Shown: positions 43,064-56,337 of the stretch, piece after piece | How positions within the stretch are numbered: position 1 is the first letter of the stretch | How the letters are laid out: each line of letters opens with the position of its first letter | Assembly (NCBI RefSeq): GCF_964204645.1 | Contig: NC_134028.1 | Location: 14,683,263 to 14,747,262, forward strand | Direction: 5' to 3' | Length of the DNA stretch: 64,000 nucleotides | From: Tubulanus polymorphus | Taxonomy: Eukaryota > Nemertea > Palaeonemertea > Tubulaniformes > Tubulanidae | Made by a program: the position numbers and the translations under genes | The notes under the pieces: model-generated | What the model was told of the DNA's origin: nothing | Databases searched by the model: none | Seen by the model: only the letters and a program-made list of their open reading frames with translations

Positions 43064-45965
43064 CTGAAATAGTGAATGATCAAATAAATGAGATATTCAT
43101 CTTCAATATTAAGATCAATATTACATTTTCTAATTAAAAAGTTTTAACTGGAATCCCAGTACTACTGCTGATAAAAAAATCCTGAAAATTCTATCTAACA
43201 ACCAAACAAGCATGGAAGGTTCAAACCACAAGAGAAAATTTGTTTGAAGCTTCTAAGGCTATTTGATGCTTCTTATAGCCGATATTCACAAAATTCGCCA
43301 TGTTTTAAAAGCTGACCAAAATAAAACTGTTAACCTGTGAAATCAACAAGAGCTCCAAGGGACACTATGGCCAGCCTGTCAGCTTTTCATAAAATGGCAA
43401 ATGATGCATTCTGTGGGTTAAATTTGTCCTACACTCCCAGCTATTAGACTATAGTCAATCTCAGGCTAATAATTTACACAATTGAATCGTGTTTTCATAA
43501 GTAGCAGTCCCAGACAGCGACTGGAGCTGGCAGGAACAATTACTTACTTCATCATACTCCATCTCTCCTTAGCTGCTTAGCCTAAACAAATACCGATATA
43601 CAGTTTTCCTTTGACCTCAGATAAATCTTTTCCCTTAGTCCTATTGATTTGAATGCGGAACAGAATTGAATTTTCTGAAATTTGCCCAACAATATTGAAT
43701 TGGATTTGCTGTTTTACCTTGTTCAATAAAGTAAAATTGAATTGGATTTGATCTTTTTTTTGCAGAATAAAATTTGATTGAATTTGCAGTTTGAGCACAT
43801 GGCTAATTAGCATATCAAGGTCATCCATCCGATTTGAGAAAAAGCTATTTTTCCCAGACTTTGCACAATTCCCAGTGGGCACACAACCAATTTTCGACAT
43901 TGATCCTACGTTGAAGACCGTGACATCGAAATACGAACGTGGATTTACATCCTGATGGTTGCGTTTACGTCGCTTAAGATGTTGTTTTCAAAGTTGTATC
44001 AACATAGGTATAAAACACGTTCCATTCTTTAAATAATTGCCCATGGGCCAAGAGGTTTACCGCAGCCTTATGAAATGCACGACATAAATCAACATATGTC
44101 AGAAAAAGAAACAGCCAAGGGCACACGAGCGTATTTTTTCGCCCGATCGCGACGATTAAATCCACAGATAGATATCGAACCGAAATTCTGACAGCGTACG
44201 TCGTAAATTGCGTGAAATCAACAATGCATACTATCAGTTCATGAAAACAGATCGCTGGGCAGCCAGTGAGTGATGTGCCCCTACTTTGTAGGGATACGAG
44301 TAAATTCGGTCCCAGTCAGAAAGATGATCCGAGTCGCAGTTACGCCACTTCATCGACGATTTCATCGCACCGCAGCCGTGACGGTACGGTGAGGGAATGG
44401 AGCGTCATGACAATGTGCAGGCAAATCGCTCAAGAATTCAAGAATTCCCCACACAATGCCTAGGCATAAACGGGATCACAGCAGCCAACCGTAGCATTAC
44501 ATTTGATGACGATTAGTTATATCCTAAACAATACTAGTTCGCCTGTTCGGTGTTTTCTATATGCAAATAAGTATTGCGTAAAATTCATCGGCATATTCAT
44601 ATGCAGATTTCATTCACCAAAATAAGCACTGGTGCACTAAAAATAAATTTTAGAATGCAAAATATTTTCAAATTAATATTCCTATTCATACAATATAGAT
44701 TTAGAATACAAGTTTGGCAAGGAAAATGTGTTACTAAACAGTCTATCGACGGGACTCCGTAGCAGGTGTGCGTAGATCTGATTTGTTGTTGCGGTGCATA
44801 GGGAACCCCGTTAATAAGAAATCTCCGTCAAAACGTCATAAATGTAGGTTACGGGTGTTTACGCCATAAAACCCGAGGATTGGAAAAATCCGCCGACAAA
44901 AATATCGTTTTCGGCAGAAATCTCCGAGGAATCGATAGCTACGATCCCGGTTCTTTGCATGCGGCTAGGCGCTCATGTCATGGACCGTTTGCGCTCATAC
45001 AAATCAGCACCACTACTAGCATAAAAAAACGTACCACCAAAAAGCGGACGCACCCGCTCAAAGTGACGGCATAGGAAAACCAAAAAGACAATTACTGAAT
45101 CATTTTCATTATATTTTGAAAAAATCTATGTGCTTATAGTAATTAATACGAAAACAACACTTTGTGCTAAAATTAATCTTTATCAATGGGATTCGAACAC
45201 GGAGCAAGTCACGTAGAAATTCCGGTTAGAAATCGAAGTGATATTTATATTTTCTTTATTGAAGAGACAACTATCTTGAATTATTGGGAAATTAGAATAA
45301 TGCCAGCGTTACCTTAGCGATGTATGCACTACTTTGCATTGGACTTGAAATCATGGGACTCGAACCCCACCGACCCGAATCAATCGATCCGATGTTGTAA
45401 CATCGCAGCCATTTTGATTATCAGGCAAAGGAGAGTCAGAGAGTCACCCGAGATCCCGCAGTGTTTCAAATAAAGGTAAGCTATTGTAACTTATTTGATA
45501 TGAATGGAAATATATGCCCTTATAGGCCGATATGGTGTGACTGTTTTTTCATAACACGGCCGCTGGTGGATTGAAGCAATTGAGAAACGATACACACGCA
45601 AAACTTTTCCCTCGGTCACACTGACAGTGACAGTGACAATACGCTAACTACGCCACCACAGCGCTAACTACAGTACACTGCGACGCTCAGAGAACCATCG
45701 ACTTTTGGTGTAGTTTATCAGTACACTCAAGTGACAACAAGAAAGAAATTCTAAAAATGGGCTTGCTGACATGGTTGTACTGAAAGCTTGCTTGGTGGTT
45801 TTGTATTTCTGTTGTAGAATTAATCGAACTTTGAACTGATTACTTGTTAAAGAGCCAAGAGATAGGTCTTACATCATTACATGAAATGTTACACAAAGGG
45901 ACTGGGAATCGGAATGGTTTTATTGTAGACGTGGACCAAGTTAGTGCAAGCTTTTGGATTTGTTA
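43064..45965. other. Flank of the POLR3D exon, no other exon recognised
   Basis: Contains a repeat word at 43545-43620 (CATACTCCATCTCTCC, AGCTGCTTAGCCTAAAC) shared with 51065-51140 and a GGGACTCGAACCCCACC stretch at 45356 that looks like an isolated B-box. Short frames at 43577-43900 and 44266-44463 have no family resemblance. Upstream POLR3D exons could be hidden here, but I cannot show them. Confidence 0.4.
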
Positions 45966-47984
45966 TTAGGGTTTTCTGTTACATCACAGAAAACCCTATT
46001 GAGATTCGCGTGTTTCTTATTATTATTATTATTATTTTTCTCCACACTTTTTTAGCCAAAAGTACATAGGCTTTTTACATTACTGCTGTTGCCGATACAA
46101 TCCGTCTGATATCATTCAGCTCACTTCGATCTACAAATACTCCGTGCGCATTTTGAAGAATCAACGTTACAAAAGCACTGTCGGGCCGTAAACATCGAAA
46201 ATTGAGCCCCATTCAAAGAGCCGACATGTTTTTCTAAGTCGTCTTTCCGAAATCAACCGCACGTTTCTTGTCAAGTCGATTATCAATTCAAGCATAAATT
46301 GACAAATTTATTACCCAAAGATTGCACATTCAGCCGCGGTTTTTAAAAAACTAATTTAAACAATAGCGCATTCACCTCATCAAATCATATTATCGATACA
46401 CAGGAAATTTACTACTTTAGATTCTAAAAGCACTGTCGAGCCGTAAACATCGACTGATCGACGTGTGTCGCTACATCGTCGTTCCGGAAATCAGCTGAGA
46501 GTTTCTCCTCCTCATGAGAATCAAATCGAGTACAAATTTATTTATTACTACCAGTGATTTGGCAATACCTTTAACCATACCTTTTTTCAATTAACCTTGT
46601 ATTTGCTAAGATAAATCATTAGAGTACCGGGGAGTCGTAGGCCTAAACTAAACACGCCGAAGAGATATAGCGGAGAAACGCTGTTATGTCGACGATGTAT
46701 CAAAAGAAACAATATAATACTTCATTCAGCCGCGGGCTTCAACCATTTATCAATACTCTATATTTTCAACAGTACATACCGATCTTTGTCAAATGCACAA
46801 GGTATTTACTAAACACAAGTATATAACACACTCCTATCCGTATGCTGGACTCGCATTCACAGTATGAATGTTGCGTTTGTTAACGGACTCATTGGATTTA
46901 ACTTCATAACAAAATTTACGATATTTAGGAGGGTTGTTATTCAATAGGCCTACGACCAATCTGTCCGGATGTTAGGCCTACGCATATACTTAGGCCTACA
47001 TAGGCTAGTAGCCTCAAATAGGTTAAAGCTAAGTTCACTGTAAAGGAGGAATCGGATTTATTAAAATGCATGTTAATTAGTGATTAACTGGTAGTGACTT
47101 GCAACGATCAATCACAATTATCTATTTTATTGCCAATAATGAGGATTTTTTTGAAAATTTCGCCTGAGCAGACAGCTTTATAAGCCAGACTTTTCATTTG
47201 AGTTTTTTCATCATAAATGAAACTGTTTTTTTATTAATTCCTAATAAGTTAAGCCGGGCACAGGTCGGCCTTGCGACAGCTTGTGACTCACTGCGACACC
47301 ATTCACTGCGACCGCCAGCGACGATTGTGTCGCAACGACTCATCGCCCTACGCTCCCTTGCGACTATTTTCTGTGATGCAACGCGACACGACTGTCACAA
47401 CCGACCTACGCGCTCTTGCAACTGGCAGAAACTAGTCGCACGAAGTCGCTGACAATCGTATCGCCACCAAAACTTGCAATGCAACGCGAGGATCGCATTG
47501 CGTCGCAAGGCCGACCTACGTCCGGCTTTAAGTTACTGCGGAGCCCCAGAAATATCTTTTTTTCGTTCAAAAGGCCTTTCGCTTGAAAATTTTTTCGTCG
47601 GAACAAAATTTATTTCGTCCGAACCAATAATATTCTGTTCGATTGAATCAATTTGAAAAAAATCGTCAGAACAAAGTTGAAGAAACTTTTTTTGTCCAAA
47701 CGAAAGGTTTTTCGTTCGAACAATCGTTCGATCGAACAGAATCGTTCTAATTTGAACTGAATTTTCTTGTCAGAACATTAAGTTTTTCGTTTGAACAAGT
47801 ATGTTGTAAAAAGTTTTTTCTCCGAACCAAAAGTATTAGGTATTTCGTTCAATAGCACAGAATTGTTTTCATTCAAACATTCGTTCGAAAAAAATAGTTT
47901 TCGCTCAACAGAATTTTTTTGCCAGGACAAAAAGTTTTTCATTTCAATAATAACATAGCTTTTTATTCGAACACATCTTTAGGC

Positions 47985-49246
47985 TACTTGGGACTTTAGT
48001 CCTAGCGGGCTTTTGCGTTCTCTTTTCGTACGTCATCCGTCCGTCCGTAGTCGGAATCCAGTTATTTTAGGAAGTTTTGAAGACGCTTTAATGCAATGTC
48101 TTGATATTTGGGTTACACATGTATCTACCCTAGACACATCTTCAGCCCACAAACTGGCCCTGTCAGAATCAAGATGGCTGACTGGCAGCCATTGATGTTT
48201 GCCAAAAAACAGCACTTTTCATACATTTTTGAACTTTTTGAGGGAAATTTTGAAGACGCTTTGATCAATTACCTTGATCTTTCGTATATATTTGAATCCC
48301 CCCAGGGCCCATGAGCATAACAAGAATTGGGTCGATCGAACTCAAGATGGCCGTCCTATGACCTTTTTAGTGCCCAAAAATGTCAATTTTGGCCCAAATT
48401 CTGAATCCTGTAGCTTCCTACTGGTCTTCCATTTCTCATTGCAATTGCTGATGGGTATTCTTTGGAAAGGGATGTTTTATAGCTGAGATAGGCATTTTTG
48501 ATCAACCAATTATGACGCAATTGGTGGCCATCTTGGTGTCACCAGTACTCTTTCGTAGGTGGGAATAAGTTTTTCGACATTATCTTGATACCTAAGCATA
48601 TTTTGCCACCGCAATGAATTAGAAAGTTGTAGCTTATAAGGTGTTCGATGATTGTAGTGAGTTTCAAGGTCATTAATTTTTGTCATGGCCACCAGGAGGC
48701 GTTGAATAATATAATATCTTAGTATTTCTATATTATATTTGTACCGATGCATATTTTGTTACTACAATCAATTGCAAAAAAAGTTGTAGCTCATGACATT
48801 GCCTATGATTGTGGTCTGTTTTAAGGAAATTAGTTATTCTATATGGTCACCAGGGGCATTGAATAGTAGAATAACTTAGTATTTCCTTATTATATTTGTG
48901 CCTAGGCATATTTTGTTAACATGATCAATTGCAAAGTTGTAGTTCATCACATGTTCTATGATTGTGGCGAGTTTCAAGGTCATTGGGTCTGAATATGGTC
49001 ACCAGGGGGCGTTGAATTGTAGAATAACTTAGTATTTCCATATTAAATTGGTAACGAGGCATATTTTGTTATCACAATCAATTACAAAATCGTGGCAAAT
49101 GACGTGTTCTATGACTGTGGTGAGTTTCAAGGTCATTGGTTTTTGTATATGGTCACCAGAGGACGTTGAATATTGAAATTATTAGATTGTTGAGCATTCG
49201 TTACCACTTCCCAAGTGGGCATGGTGTCTCTGGACCCCTAGTTTTG
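47985..49246. mobile_element. 1.26-kb insertion in the Helitron-like copy B
   Basis: Left end GGCTACTTGGGACTTTAGTC; right end CCCAAGTGGGCATGGTGTCTC. The two ends share inverted CACTTGGG/CCCAAGTGG-type words (CTACTTGGGACTT vs CCACTTCCCAAGTGG). The interior has about three units of GGTCACCAGGGGGCGTTGAAT spaced ~135 bp and AAGATGGCCG/AAGATGGCTG. The right ~110 bp recur inverted at 52420-52527, where they truncate another gene. Confidence 0.6.
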
Positions 49247-49394
49247 TCAGAATGAAGAAAAGTTTTGGTTCAAACAAAAAGCTTATTGTTCGATCAAACA
49301 GAATAGTTTTCATTCCCACAAGATTTTCCTGTGGGAACATTAAAGTTTTTGGTCGAACGGCGTGTTAAGGTCGTTTCGGAAATTTACTCAGTGT

Positions 49395-49660
49395 GGTATA
49401 TTTTGGATTACTGTGTATGTCATTTGTCAGGACATTAAACAGAAGACGACTTAGGATACTACCTTGCGTGAATCCACTAGTTAGACCGACTAATTCCCAG
49501 ATGAGGCGTTCCGTTGAGTTTGGCTACAAGTTTTCGTCAGAGATAACTGCTGAGCCATTTGAGCGACCTATCATTGATAATGTTTCCTTATAGCTTGTTT
49601 AGTAATGGCTGATGTTGTGCCTTATCAAATGCTTTGTCGAAATCCACCGTTGAACAGGAT
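49395..49660 (-). pseudogene. Non-LTR reverse transcriptase fragment (second copy)
   Basis: Same fragment as 33097-33336, same boundaries relative to the element's 5' end, and differently mutated (e.g. NKL in place of NRL). It shows that the RT scrap is part of the element and not an independent insertion. Confidence 0.7.
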
Positions 49661-49834
49661 TCTAAGACTGTGCAGAAAACCCGTTATCGCTGCTTTGCAG
49701 CTATATTTTGAATATTGAAGTGTCTTAACAGAATCTATCATCATGTTGATAATTTGCTAGATTACTTATCGGATTGTGTGGAAATGATTTTGCATAGAAA
49801 AATTTAAAGCTGAAAGAAAAAATGTGACTAACAT

Positions 49835-50270
49835 AGATAAGAGCCACGATTTTTCTTTTTACAATAATAAAGACATTAAGCAAGATTAAGTTACATTTCC
49901 TTCAAATGACAATCCACTACGATCATCCGATAAAGTTTATTGCCACCATAGGCTACTGCCCACTAGCTCTTTGAAGAGACAGGGAACCAGTCTTCCATTC
50001 CATTCAGAATTTATTTTACTGAAAAGTAGTTCTTAAGTTTTAGATATTTAAACTGAAAAATATAAATGTTCATACAGAGATTTTACAAATGGCTGCTAAC
50101 GCAAGCACCCAATGAAAGTAAAAGAAAATTAAAAGAATTTTTAAAAAACGTGAAAGTAAATGTTTTTTTGTGAAATTTTATGTCAATAAAGAATGAATTA
50201 AATTGTCGGCAGCACTATCCCGCGCATGAATACCAATTTCAAGACTGATCACGCACGCTGAAACAAGGTT
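49835..50270. repeat. Dispersed repeat B, copy 2
   Basis: Matches 13205-13632 over its length. It has an extra ATAGGCTACTGCCCACTAG piece also seen at 31180, so this is the fuller copy. Confidence 0.8.
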
Positions 50271-50619
50271 GGTATGCGCTGCTGAAATAACAAAAACGAT
50301 TAAACAAAATCATAAAACAATGAAAACGACAACCAATATAGCCAATATACGAAAGGAACCTAGATTTTATTACTGCATAAATGTGTGTAAATATCAGAAC
50401 CCAAGAAAGTTATCGACTCCCCAAGCAAGTTAATAATCCGTGTGATAGCAATATGGGCTTGCAAGCATGCAAGCCCATGAAAACTGTCACTGGCTTGCGA
50501 TCAGTAGGTATTCATAATAGACATAGCCTAGCTCTACAGTTCTGAATGAAACCCAGCAGTACTAGCCCGAGGAGCGTGCTGTTTTACATGATTGCACCCA
50601 CACCTTAGGCCTACTGTAA

Positions 50620-50795
50620 TTATATTAAGCCAATCAGATTCCCTTTTTCATTTTAGCCCTTATTATTCCATTTATCCATGAAATTTTCCTCGGCAATGAT
50701 ACAAAATGCAATCTGATTGGTGCGCAGGAAAACTTGTAACAAACCTGTGTGTAACGGGGTTCGTGCTGAAGCTGAGTCTAGTTATGCCATTGCAG
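50620..50795. mobile_element. Diverged fragment of the tRNA-armed inverted-repeat element
   Basis: Keeps CCAATCAGATTCCC, ATTTTAGCCC, CAATCTGATTGGTGC and the right-arm GGGGTTCGTGC, GAAGCTGAGT and TTATGCCAT of the 5692-6029 element. The B-box side and right end are lost. Confidence 0.7.
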
Positions 50796-51144
50796 TTTAG
50801 CTTAAAATATTCATATGAAATTTATCCTGATTTTCAGTTTTTCTGCTAGAATTCCCAATAACATTCAATGCATTTTCTTCATTTTTATCATTAATCATGT
50901 ACAATAAATCAATAAATCTGTGACTGCCCGCCCCACAGTTTTTTTGGAGTATGCTCACTTCAATATTTTGTCAGTTTGGTTTGTGTGCGATGTGAGATTC
51001 ACGTAGGCCCCTATTTTCTCTGATGAAACGTGGGGGGGGGGGCGTTTTTTGTTGGCGGTAACTAAGGCCTTCATCATACTCCATCTCTCCATAGCTGCTT
51101 AGCCTAAACAAATACCGGCATACAGTTTTCCTTCGACCTAGCCT

Positions 51145-51425
51145 CAGTTTTCATGCCAGTCATAGGCTATTACCATACAAATGGAGTGAACTTAAATGCC
51201 GTAGTTTTCACATGAAAGGATTTCCAATTGAACGTATGAATCATACTTTGAGCATTATCCATTCTCAAATTCCTAAGTAGTCTATCCGAATTTTGAATCT
51301 CGTTGAAATTTACATCGGTTTTTTGGAAAATTTGATTGCAAAATAGCAGATTTTAAGAGCCAATCAGAGGGCAAAGGCTCTGTCTAGAATCTGCAGAAAT
51401 CAGCAGCATTTCACGTGATCCTGTG
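51145..51425 (-). repeat. Dispersed repeat F, copy 1
   Basis: Reverse complement matches 63125-63395: AAGAGCCAATCAGAGGGCAAAGGC, CTCGTTGAAATTTA and CCATACAAATGGAG (each written in its own strand). No coding. Confidence 0.65.
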
Positions 51426-52420
51426 GTATCGGCTACTGTTTTAACTTCAGGGTTTTATTTTTAAATTAAAAATTGATTTTCAAGATCGATTCCTGTAAAA
51501 TCCTGATTTGGTTTTTGGGAGTTCTTAAATGCACTACAAAAATATCCCAGACAACTGTGCAAGGGTTGGGAAAAATTGCTTCGTATCAAATCGGTGATAG
51601 GCATGGATGGCCGTATTGTGCTCATTAGCCAAGGTGCTTGTATTGCAAATTCAATCAAATTCTATGCAAGGGAAAATCCAATTAAATGTTATTTTATTGA
51701 ACAAAACCTCATCCAATCCGAATTTCCTTTTCTTATGTTCGAATAAATGAGATGAAGGAAGAAATATGATCTGAAGTATTGGTTGCTGCCATCTTCCTGT
51801 CAATGTTACTTTAAAAAAAGATTATTGTACTGTGTAAATTTCATGTGAGCCGAATGTGTATTAATATGAAAAATCCATTGCATCGATAATATTAATGGCT
51901 AAAGTGCCCCGTGGGGCCGATGTTTGTCTTATTATTGCATCAATGAAGTAAATTTCAGATTAAGAAATCCTTATATTATATAAATGATAATGAATAATCA
52001 TTAATGAAGTTTTATTTTCAAAAATCAATTCAACTTGTTTAAAATCTCATAGCGCTTAGAGAATTTTGAAATGAAAAACAAAGCATTGTAATCGATGCCA
52101 TATGCTGTGTTAAATGCAGACTGAGGCAGTCAATTCAGTACTTATAAGGCCACACAAAGAAATACCCTAGTTTCTTGTCAGATTATCATTTTTTCCTAGA
52201 AACTGACGATGGCGGGCGAATTTTATTTCTTTTGCCTTTTTAAATAAAATAGTTGAAATAAAAAGGGAAATTTTCCATGCAAAAAAAACTGTTATAAGCT
52301 CCCTAAACCTATAAAACCAACTATATGGTCACATTTAATTGAAACTGAGACAATCATTTTCGGTATTTTCATGCTTCCTCGAAATGAAGTAAGAAGAAAG
52401 GCACATGCCGCTGTTAACGA
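51426..52420. other. No gene recognised
   Basis: AT-rich, with scattered short homologies to the 43.7-kb region (CAATTCAATCAAATT words). No exon-like pattern. Confidence 0.35.
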
Positions 52421-52825
52421 ATAACTAGGGGTCCAGGGACACCATGCCCACTTGGGAAGTGGTTTCAAATGCTCAACAATCTTACAATTTCAATATTCAA
52501 TGCCCTCTGGTGACCATAAACAAAAACCATCATGATCTGATGATGACGATGATGACAATGATGGTGAATCATCTTCGAGTTTATCTGATAACGATCAAAA
52601 TGAAAACAACAATGAAGATGATGCATGTCCATCTTTTCGAGATGAATTAGCGATGTGGGCAGTCAAAAATAGAATTACATGCTCTGCTGGTAATGAACTA
52701 TTTGGAATTCTGCGTGAATCTGGACATGAACTTCCTGGAGACCTTCGTACTCTTTTAGAAACGCCAAGAAAGGTCACCCACGACGAAAAATGTGATGGAA
52801 GACATATTTACTTTGGTTCGGAATG

Positions 52826-55619
52826 GGGTTCCAGAACTTCGCTGAAAAAGCTGAAACATTGAAACGCTGAAATGCCTAAAAGAAAATGCTGAAATTTCAG
52901 GGAATTTCCCAAAAACACTGAAATCGTGCTAGGAACCGACAATACACGTTTTGAATTTTTTCTGGGCCGGGACCGCTGCCGAGTCCTGAACCTTTGCTTT
53001 AGTCTCTACCTAATGTTTGGTTATAGAGACATGCATAAACAGTATGAATCAAAACCCTATCACAACCACACAAGCCAACTTTAAACACTATGCTGAATAT
53101 TCCAAGAATGTGGTTTACTAAGATGAAAAAATCTTATTTGAACATTTCAATGTACCATATTTTCCGGTGTACAAGTCGACCCGGTGTATAAGTCGAGGTC
53201 AAATTTTCAGTTTAAAAAGTTGTGCTAGGGCTATAGTCGGTGTAAAAGTCGAGTCGCTTCTTCATGTGTATACATATGTCACATTGAAAACAGTGCCGAT
53301 GTCATTCTCATAGTAGTTGAGAGTCTTTACCACTGTTTGCATTATTAAATCATTGGGATCTGTTGTTTCTAATATTAAATTACCGGATTAGTGCTCATTG
53401 TTTGTATCCACGTGTTGAATGTATAGTGTATACATTGAATGCCGCGCGCCTGTAGTCTAGTATTAGAATGCTGTGTATCGATTATTGGCACGCTGCCACA
53501 GCATCGCGGCTTATATAAACACTGTACAATGAATATACGCGGTTTTCTTTCTTTTTTGATTTTTAACATTAGTTAATTTTGAAACATTGGTCTCAAAAAC
53601 TCGACTTATACACCAGAAAATACGGTATATAAAATATGATTAGGAGAACCACTTTTCTTTTGTCAACACGTCACACATGACTATGGGCCACTGTGGTGTT
53701 CTCTGTTGGAGACTGGAGGTAAGTTAAATTTGATAGCTAGTTATAATGATGATGCGGCTTTTGGACAGGGATCTTACTTAATTTCTTTTAATTCATTGTT
53801 CACATGGAATAGATTTAACAATTTCAAATAATTTATTTGCTGTGGTGAGAAAATCATCAGGTTTTTCAAGAAATGACATAGCATCTGTTAGAAAAATGTA
53901 TCAATTCTTATTTTTAGACTATCTATAAAAGGAGGAATCATGGACCAATTCAAGTTGATTTGCTAAGATGGACATACAGATACCGAGAAAAGACTTCTTG
54001 TAGCAGCAGTGATTATATTTCATGCAATCAGATGCCACCAGTGAACTTCAACTGTGAAATTTGCAGCAGGGATAGCTAAACGACGCAATTTTAAAAAATA
54101 AAATAAAACAAACGCTATTTCAGTAATAACTTGATTCAACCTGAGAAAAATAAGTCAACAGCTGATGTACAGTAGTACCCCGCCTTACTTGGTTTTCCTG
54201 GGACCAAATTTGTAGTCTTTAAAAGCTAACCGATATTCCGAGGTAACAAAGGGGATTTCAATAGAATACCAAGCAATGGAACCAGAATTCAAGCCCAAGC
54301 TAAGCGAATCTGTGGCTTTAACACTTGATTCGGATAAAATGTAGAACTGATTTCTTTTGTGTAAAATGTATAATGTATAACTTAAGCTGTTAATTAATAT
54401 AGTTAGATTAACGTTCAATTATTGGATCTTTCTTGTCGACTGGTTTTATTTTGAGAGTTTAGAGTTCCAGTTAATCCACAATGTGCAGTGCCTAGCCTTC
54501 ATCTACACTAAAGCCAAGCCTGTGTATGGGAAAATGTTGTTCGACTCTCATAGGCCAGACAAATCGAGGTATGAATGCAGATGGTAGTCTCCAGCAACTT
54601 GAGAAAGTAAACCAAGTTTTGACCTCTACCCGGGGACGACCCTTTAAGGCCTCCTTGTAGAAAATGTAGAAATATTAAACCCAATCGAAGCTATGCTTAA
54701 GAAAAATGACAGTTGAACCTTTATTTACGAATTTCAATGACACCGAAAATAAAATCGAAATAATCAAATTTCAATGCTAGCACTTATTATGGGTTGTCAG
54801 GTTCAGCCTAACTGTACTTTCATTCAACTACTTCTTGTATGAAACGTGGAAATGAGAAGTTGCAAGGAGTTACCAAACAATAATAAAAACAATTGAGAAT
54901 TAGAATTACTGTAGTTAAGAATTTATTCAAATGAAGTGAAAACTTCATTGTTAGCTCATACGGGTACATACATGCACAAAAAACAATAACAACAATCTAT
55001 ATCATGATGCACAGACAAATGGAAGTAAAATATTATTCATTTATTTTCCATTTTGGGGAAGCATGATGGTAGTTTTTGGAACTGCAGTTTTGATGAACTA
55101 ATTTTTGGCTAGTAAGTATCATGTTATACAGTTTGTCCTGAACAATTATTGTTCCTCCTGATTCAACTGAAGATTCCGGCTCTTGTCAAGGAAATGAGGT
55201 CCTCCATCAATCGATCAAAAGTTGAGCTCAGACCACTATCTCATTTGCCGAAATTATGGCAACATTTATGGGGGACCTCTCCTTCACTATAGCTACTATG
55301 GTCCGGCCATATGCATTTTCAAGCTACTAACCTATTAATTGTGATCTGATGCCAGTTGAAAATGTTGAAGGGAGCCGAAGACAACGACCTTGTAGGCGTA
55401 TCTCTATAACCCGAAAAAATCGGTGAAGACTAAAGCACGGTTTAGGACCCGGCAGCAGACACCGGGCCCGGAAAAATTTTCGAAACGTGTATCGTCGGTT
55501 TCTAGCACGATTTCAGCGTTTTTTGGGAATTCCCTGAAATTTCAGCGTTTTTCTGGAATTCCCTGAAATTTCAGTGTTTTATTTTCAGCGTTTCAGTGTC
55601 TCAGAGAAGTTCAGGAACC
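52826..55619. mobile_element. 2.8-kb element with ~190-bp inverted repeats and ~10-bp target duplication
   Basis: Left arm starts GGGTTCCAGAACTTCGCTG and right arm, inverted, GGTTCCTGAACTTCTCTG. Both continue with repeated CGCTGAAAT...TTTCAGGGAATTCC words, then GTGCTAG, AACCGAC, ATACACGTTT and GGGCC, up to CTTTAGTC about 190 bases in. Flanks are GTTCGGAATG and GTCCGGAATG (one mismatch). A long-armed element with 9-10 bp duplications fits the MULE group. A Tigger-like MITE lies inside; the rest (53630-55430) has an exon-like stretch near 53925-54080 but no recognisable transposase. Confidence 0.7.
53155..53625. mobile_element. 471-bp Tigger-like MITE (TA duplication), intact
   Basis: Ends CCATATTTTCCGGTGTACAAG and the inverted CCGTATTTTCTGGTGTATAAG (one base past the match omitted), TA on both sides. 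It is the uninterrupted counterpart of the copy at 32795-33037 plus 35283-35420 and so preserves the pre-insertion site of the Helitron-like element. Confidence 0.85.
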
Positions 55620-56337
55620 GTCCGGAATGTGGTATAAAAAACGCCTATCTGAACTAGAACTCTTAACCACAAACTCAATTTGTTTATTAGTCAACATAGA
55701 TGGCATTCCATTGCACAAGTCTACCAATACTCAATTTTGGCCAATCCTAGGCATGTTTAACCGATGTGAACCATTCATTGTGGCTTTGTTTTATGGAACC
55801 CAGAAGCCGAATAATGTAGATGATTATCTCCATGATTTTTTTAAGAATATTCAGCGTTGAAGGATACAGGAGTTATGTATAATGATATCTTGTACCATAT
55901 ATCCAAAACTGTATTTGTGTGTGATGCACCTGCACGTACATTTATTAAATGTATAGTTGGTATTTTGCTTGCGAAAGGTGTGAAATCAAGGGTGAATATA
56001 AATCTGGAAGAGTTATCTTTTCTAGTCAAGAAAGATTTGAAAAGAGGACATTGGACAATTTCAATTCAATGGTATATGAGGACCATCAGGCACATGGAAG
56101 ATCTCCAATCATTGATGCTGGGATTAACTGTATTGACACTTTTCCGCTTGATTACATGCACATTGCATGTTTGGGTGTAGTAAAGCGTATGTTGAAATAT
56201 TTGAAAAGGGGTCCTCGGTTAGTGCGTCTCCCAGTGAGGCAAATCAATCTCATATCTGATTCATTGAAGGCATTTCGTCTCAAAATTCCATCTGAATTTG
56301 CATGGCAGCCGATGGCTCCTCTCAGATTCGACCACTA

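Larger units (their letters stand above)
45966..49706 (-). mobile_element. Inverted copy B of the Helitron-like element, interrupted
   Basis: Reverse complement of 33038-35282 along its full length: 5' end at 49706 (ATATAGCTGCAAAGCAGC), RT scrap, TTCGAACGAA-rich part, Harbinger-like piece, and 3' hairpin with CTAA at 45966. A ~1.26-kb insertion (about 47985-49246) starts and ends within one TTCTGACAAAA-like site and contains dispersed repeat E and a CACCAGGGGGCGTTGAAT tandem series. The flanking A before the 5' end and T after CTAA agree with copy A. Confidence 0.75.
52527..56337 (+). pseudogene. Transposase-domain protein (PTHR33053-like), 5'-truncated and split by a 2.8-kb insertion
   Basis: The N-terminal part (52527-52815) is acidic and then has FRDELAMWAVKNRITCSAG and LPGDLRTLLETPRK. 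After the insertion, 55630-55857 gives LVNIDGIPLHKSTNTQFWPI and FYGTQKPNNVDDYL. Shifted frames continue with KTVFVCDAPARTFIK, CERCEIKGEY, FPLDYMHIACLGVVKRMLK and PSEFAWQP. This motif order is that of an animal family annotated as 'transposase domain-containing', with a likely DDE core (NIDG, CDAPA, DYMH). Lesions: repeat E-associated truncation at the 5' side, a shift near 55858, a shift in a T-run near 55965, and loss of the C-terminus after 56337. Confidence 0.7.
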
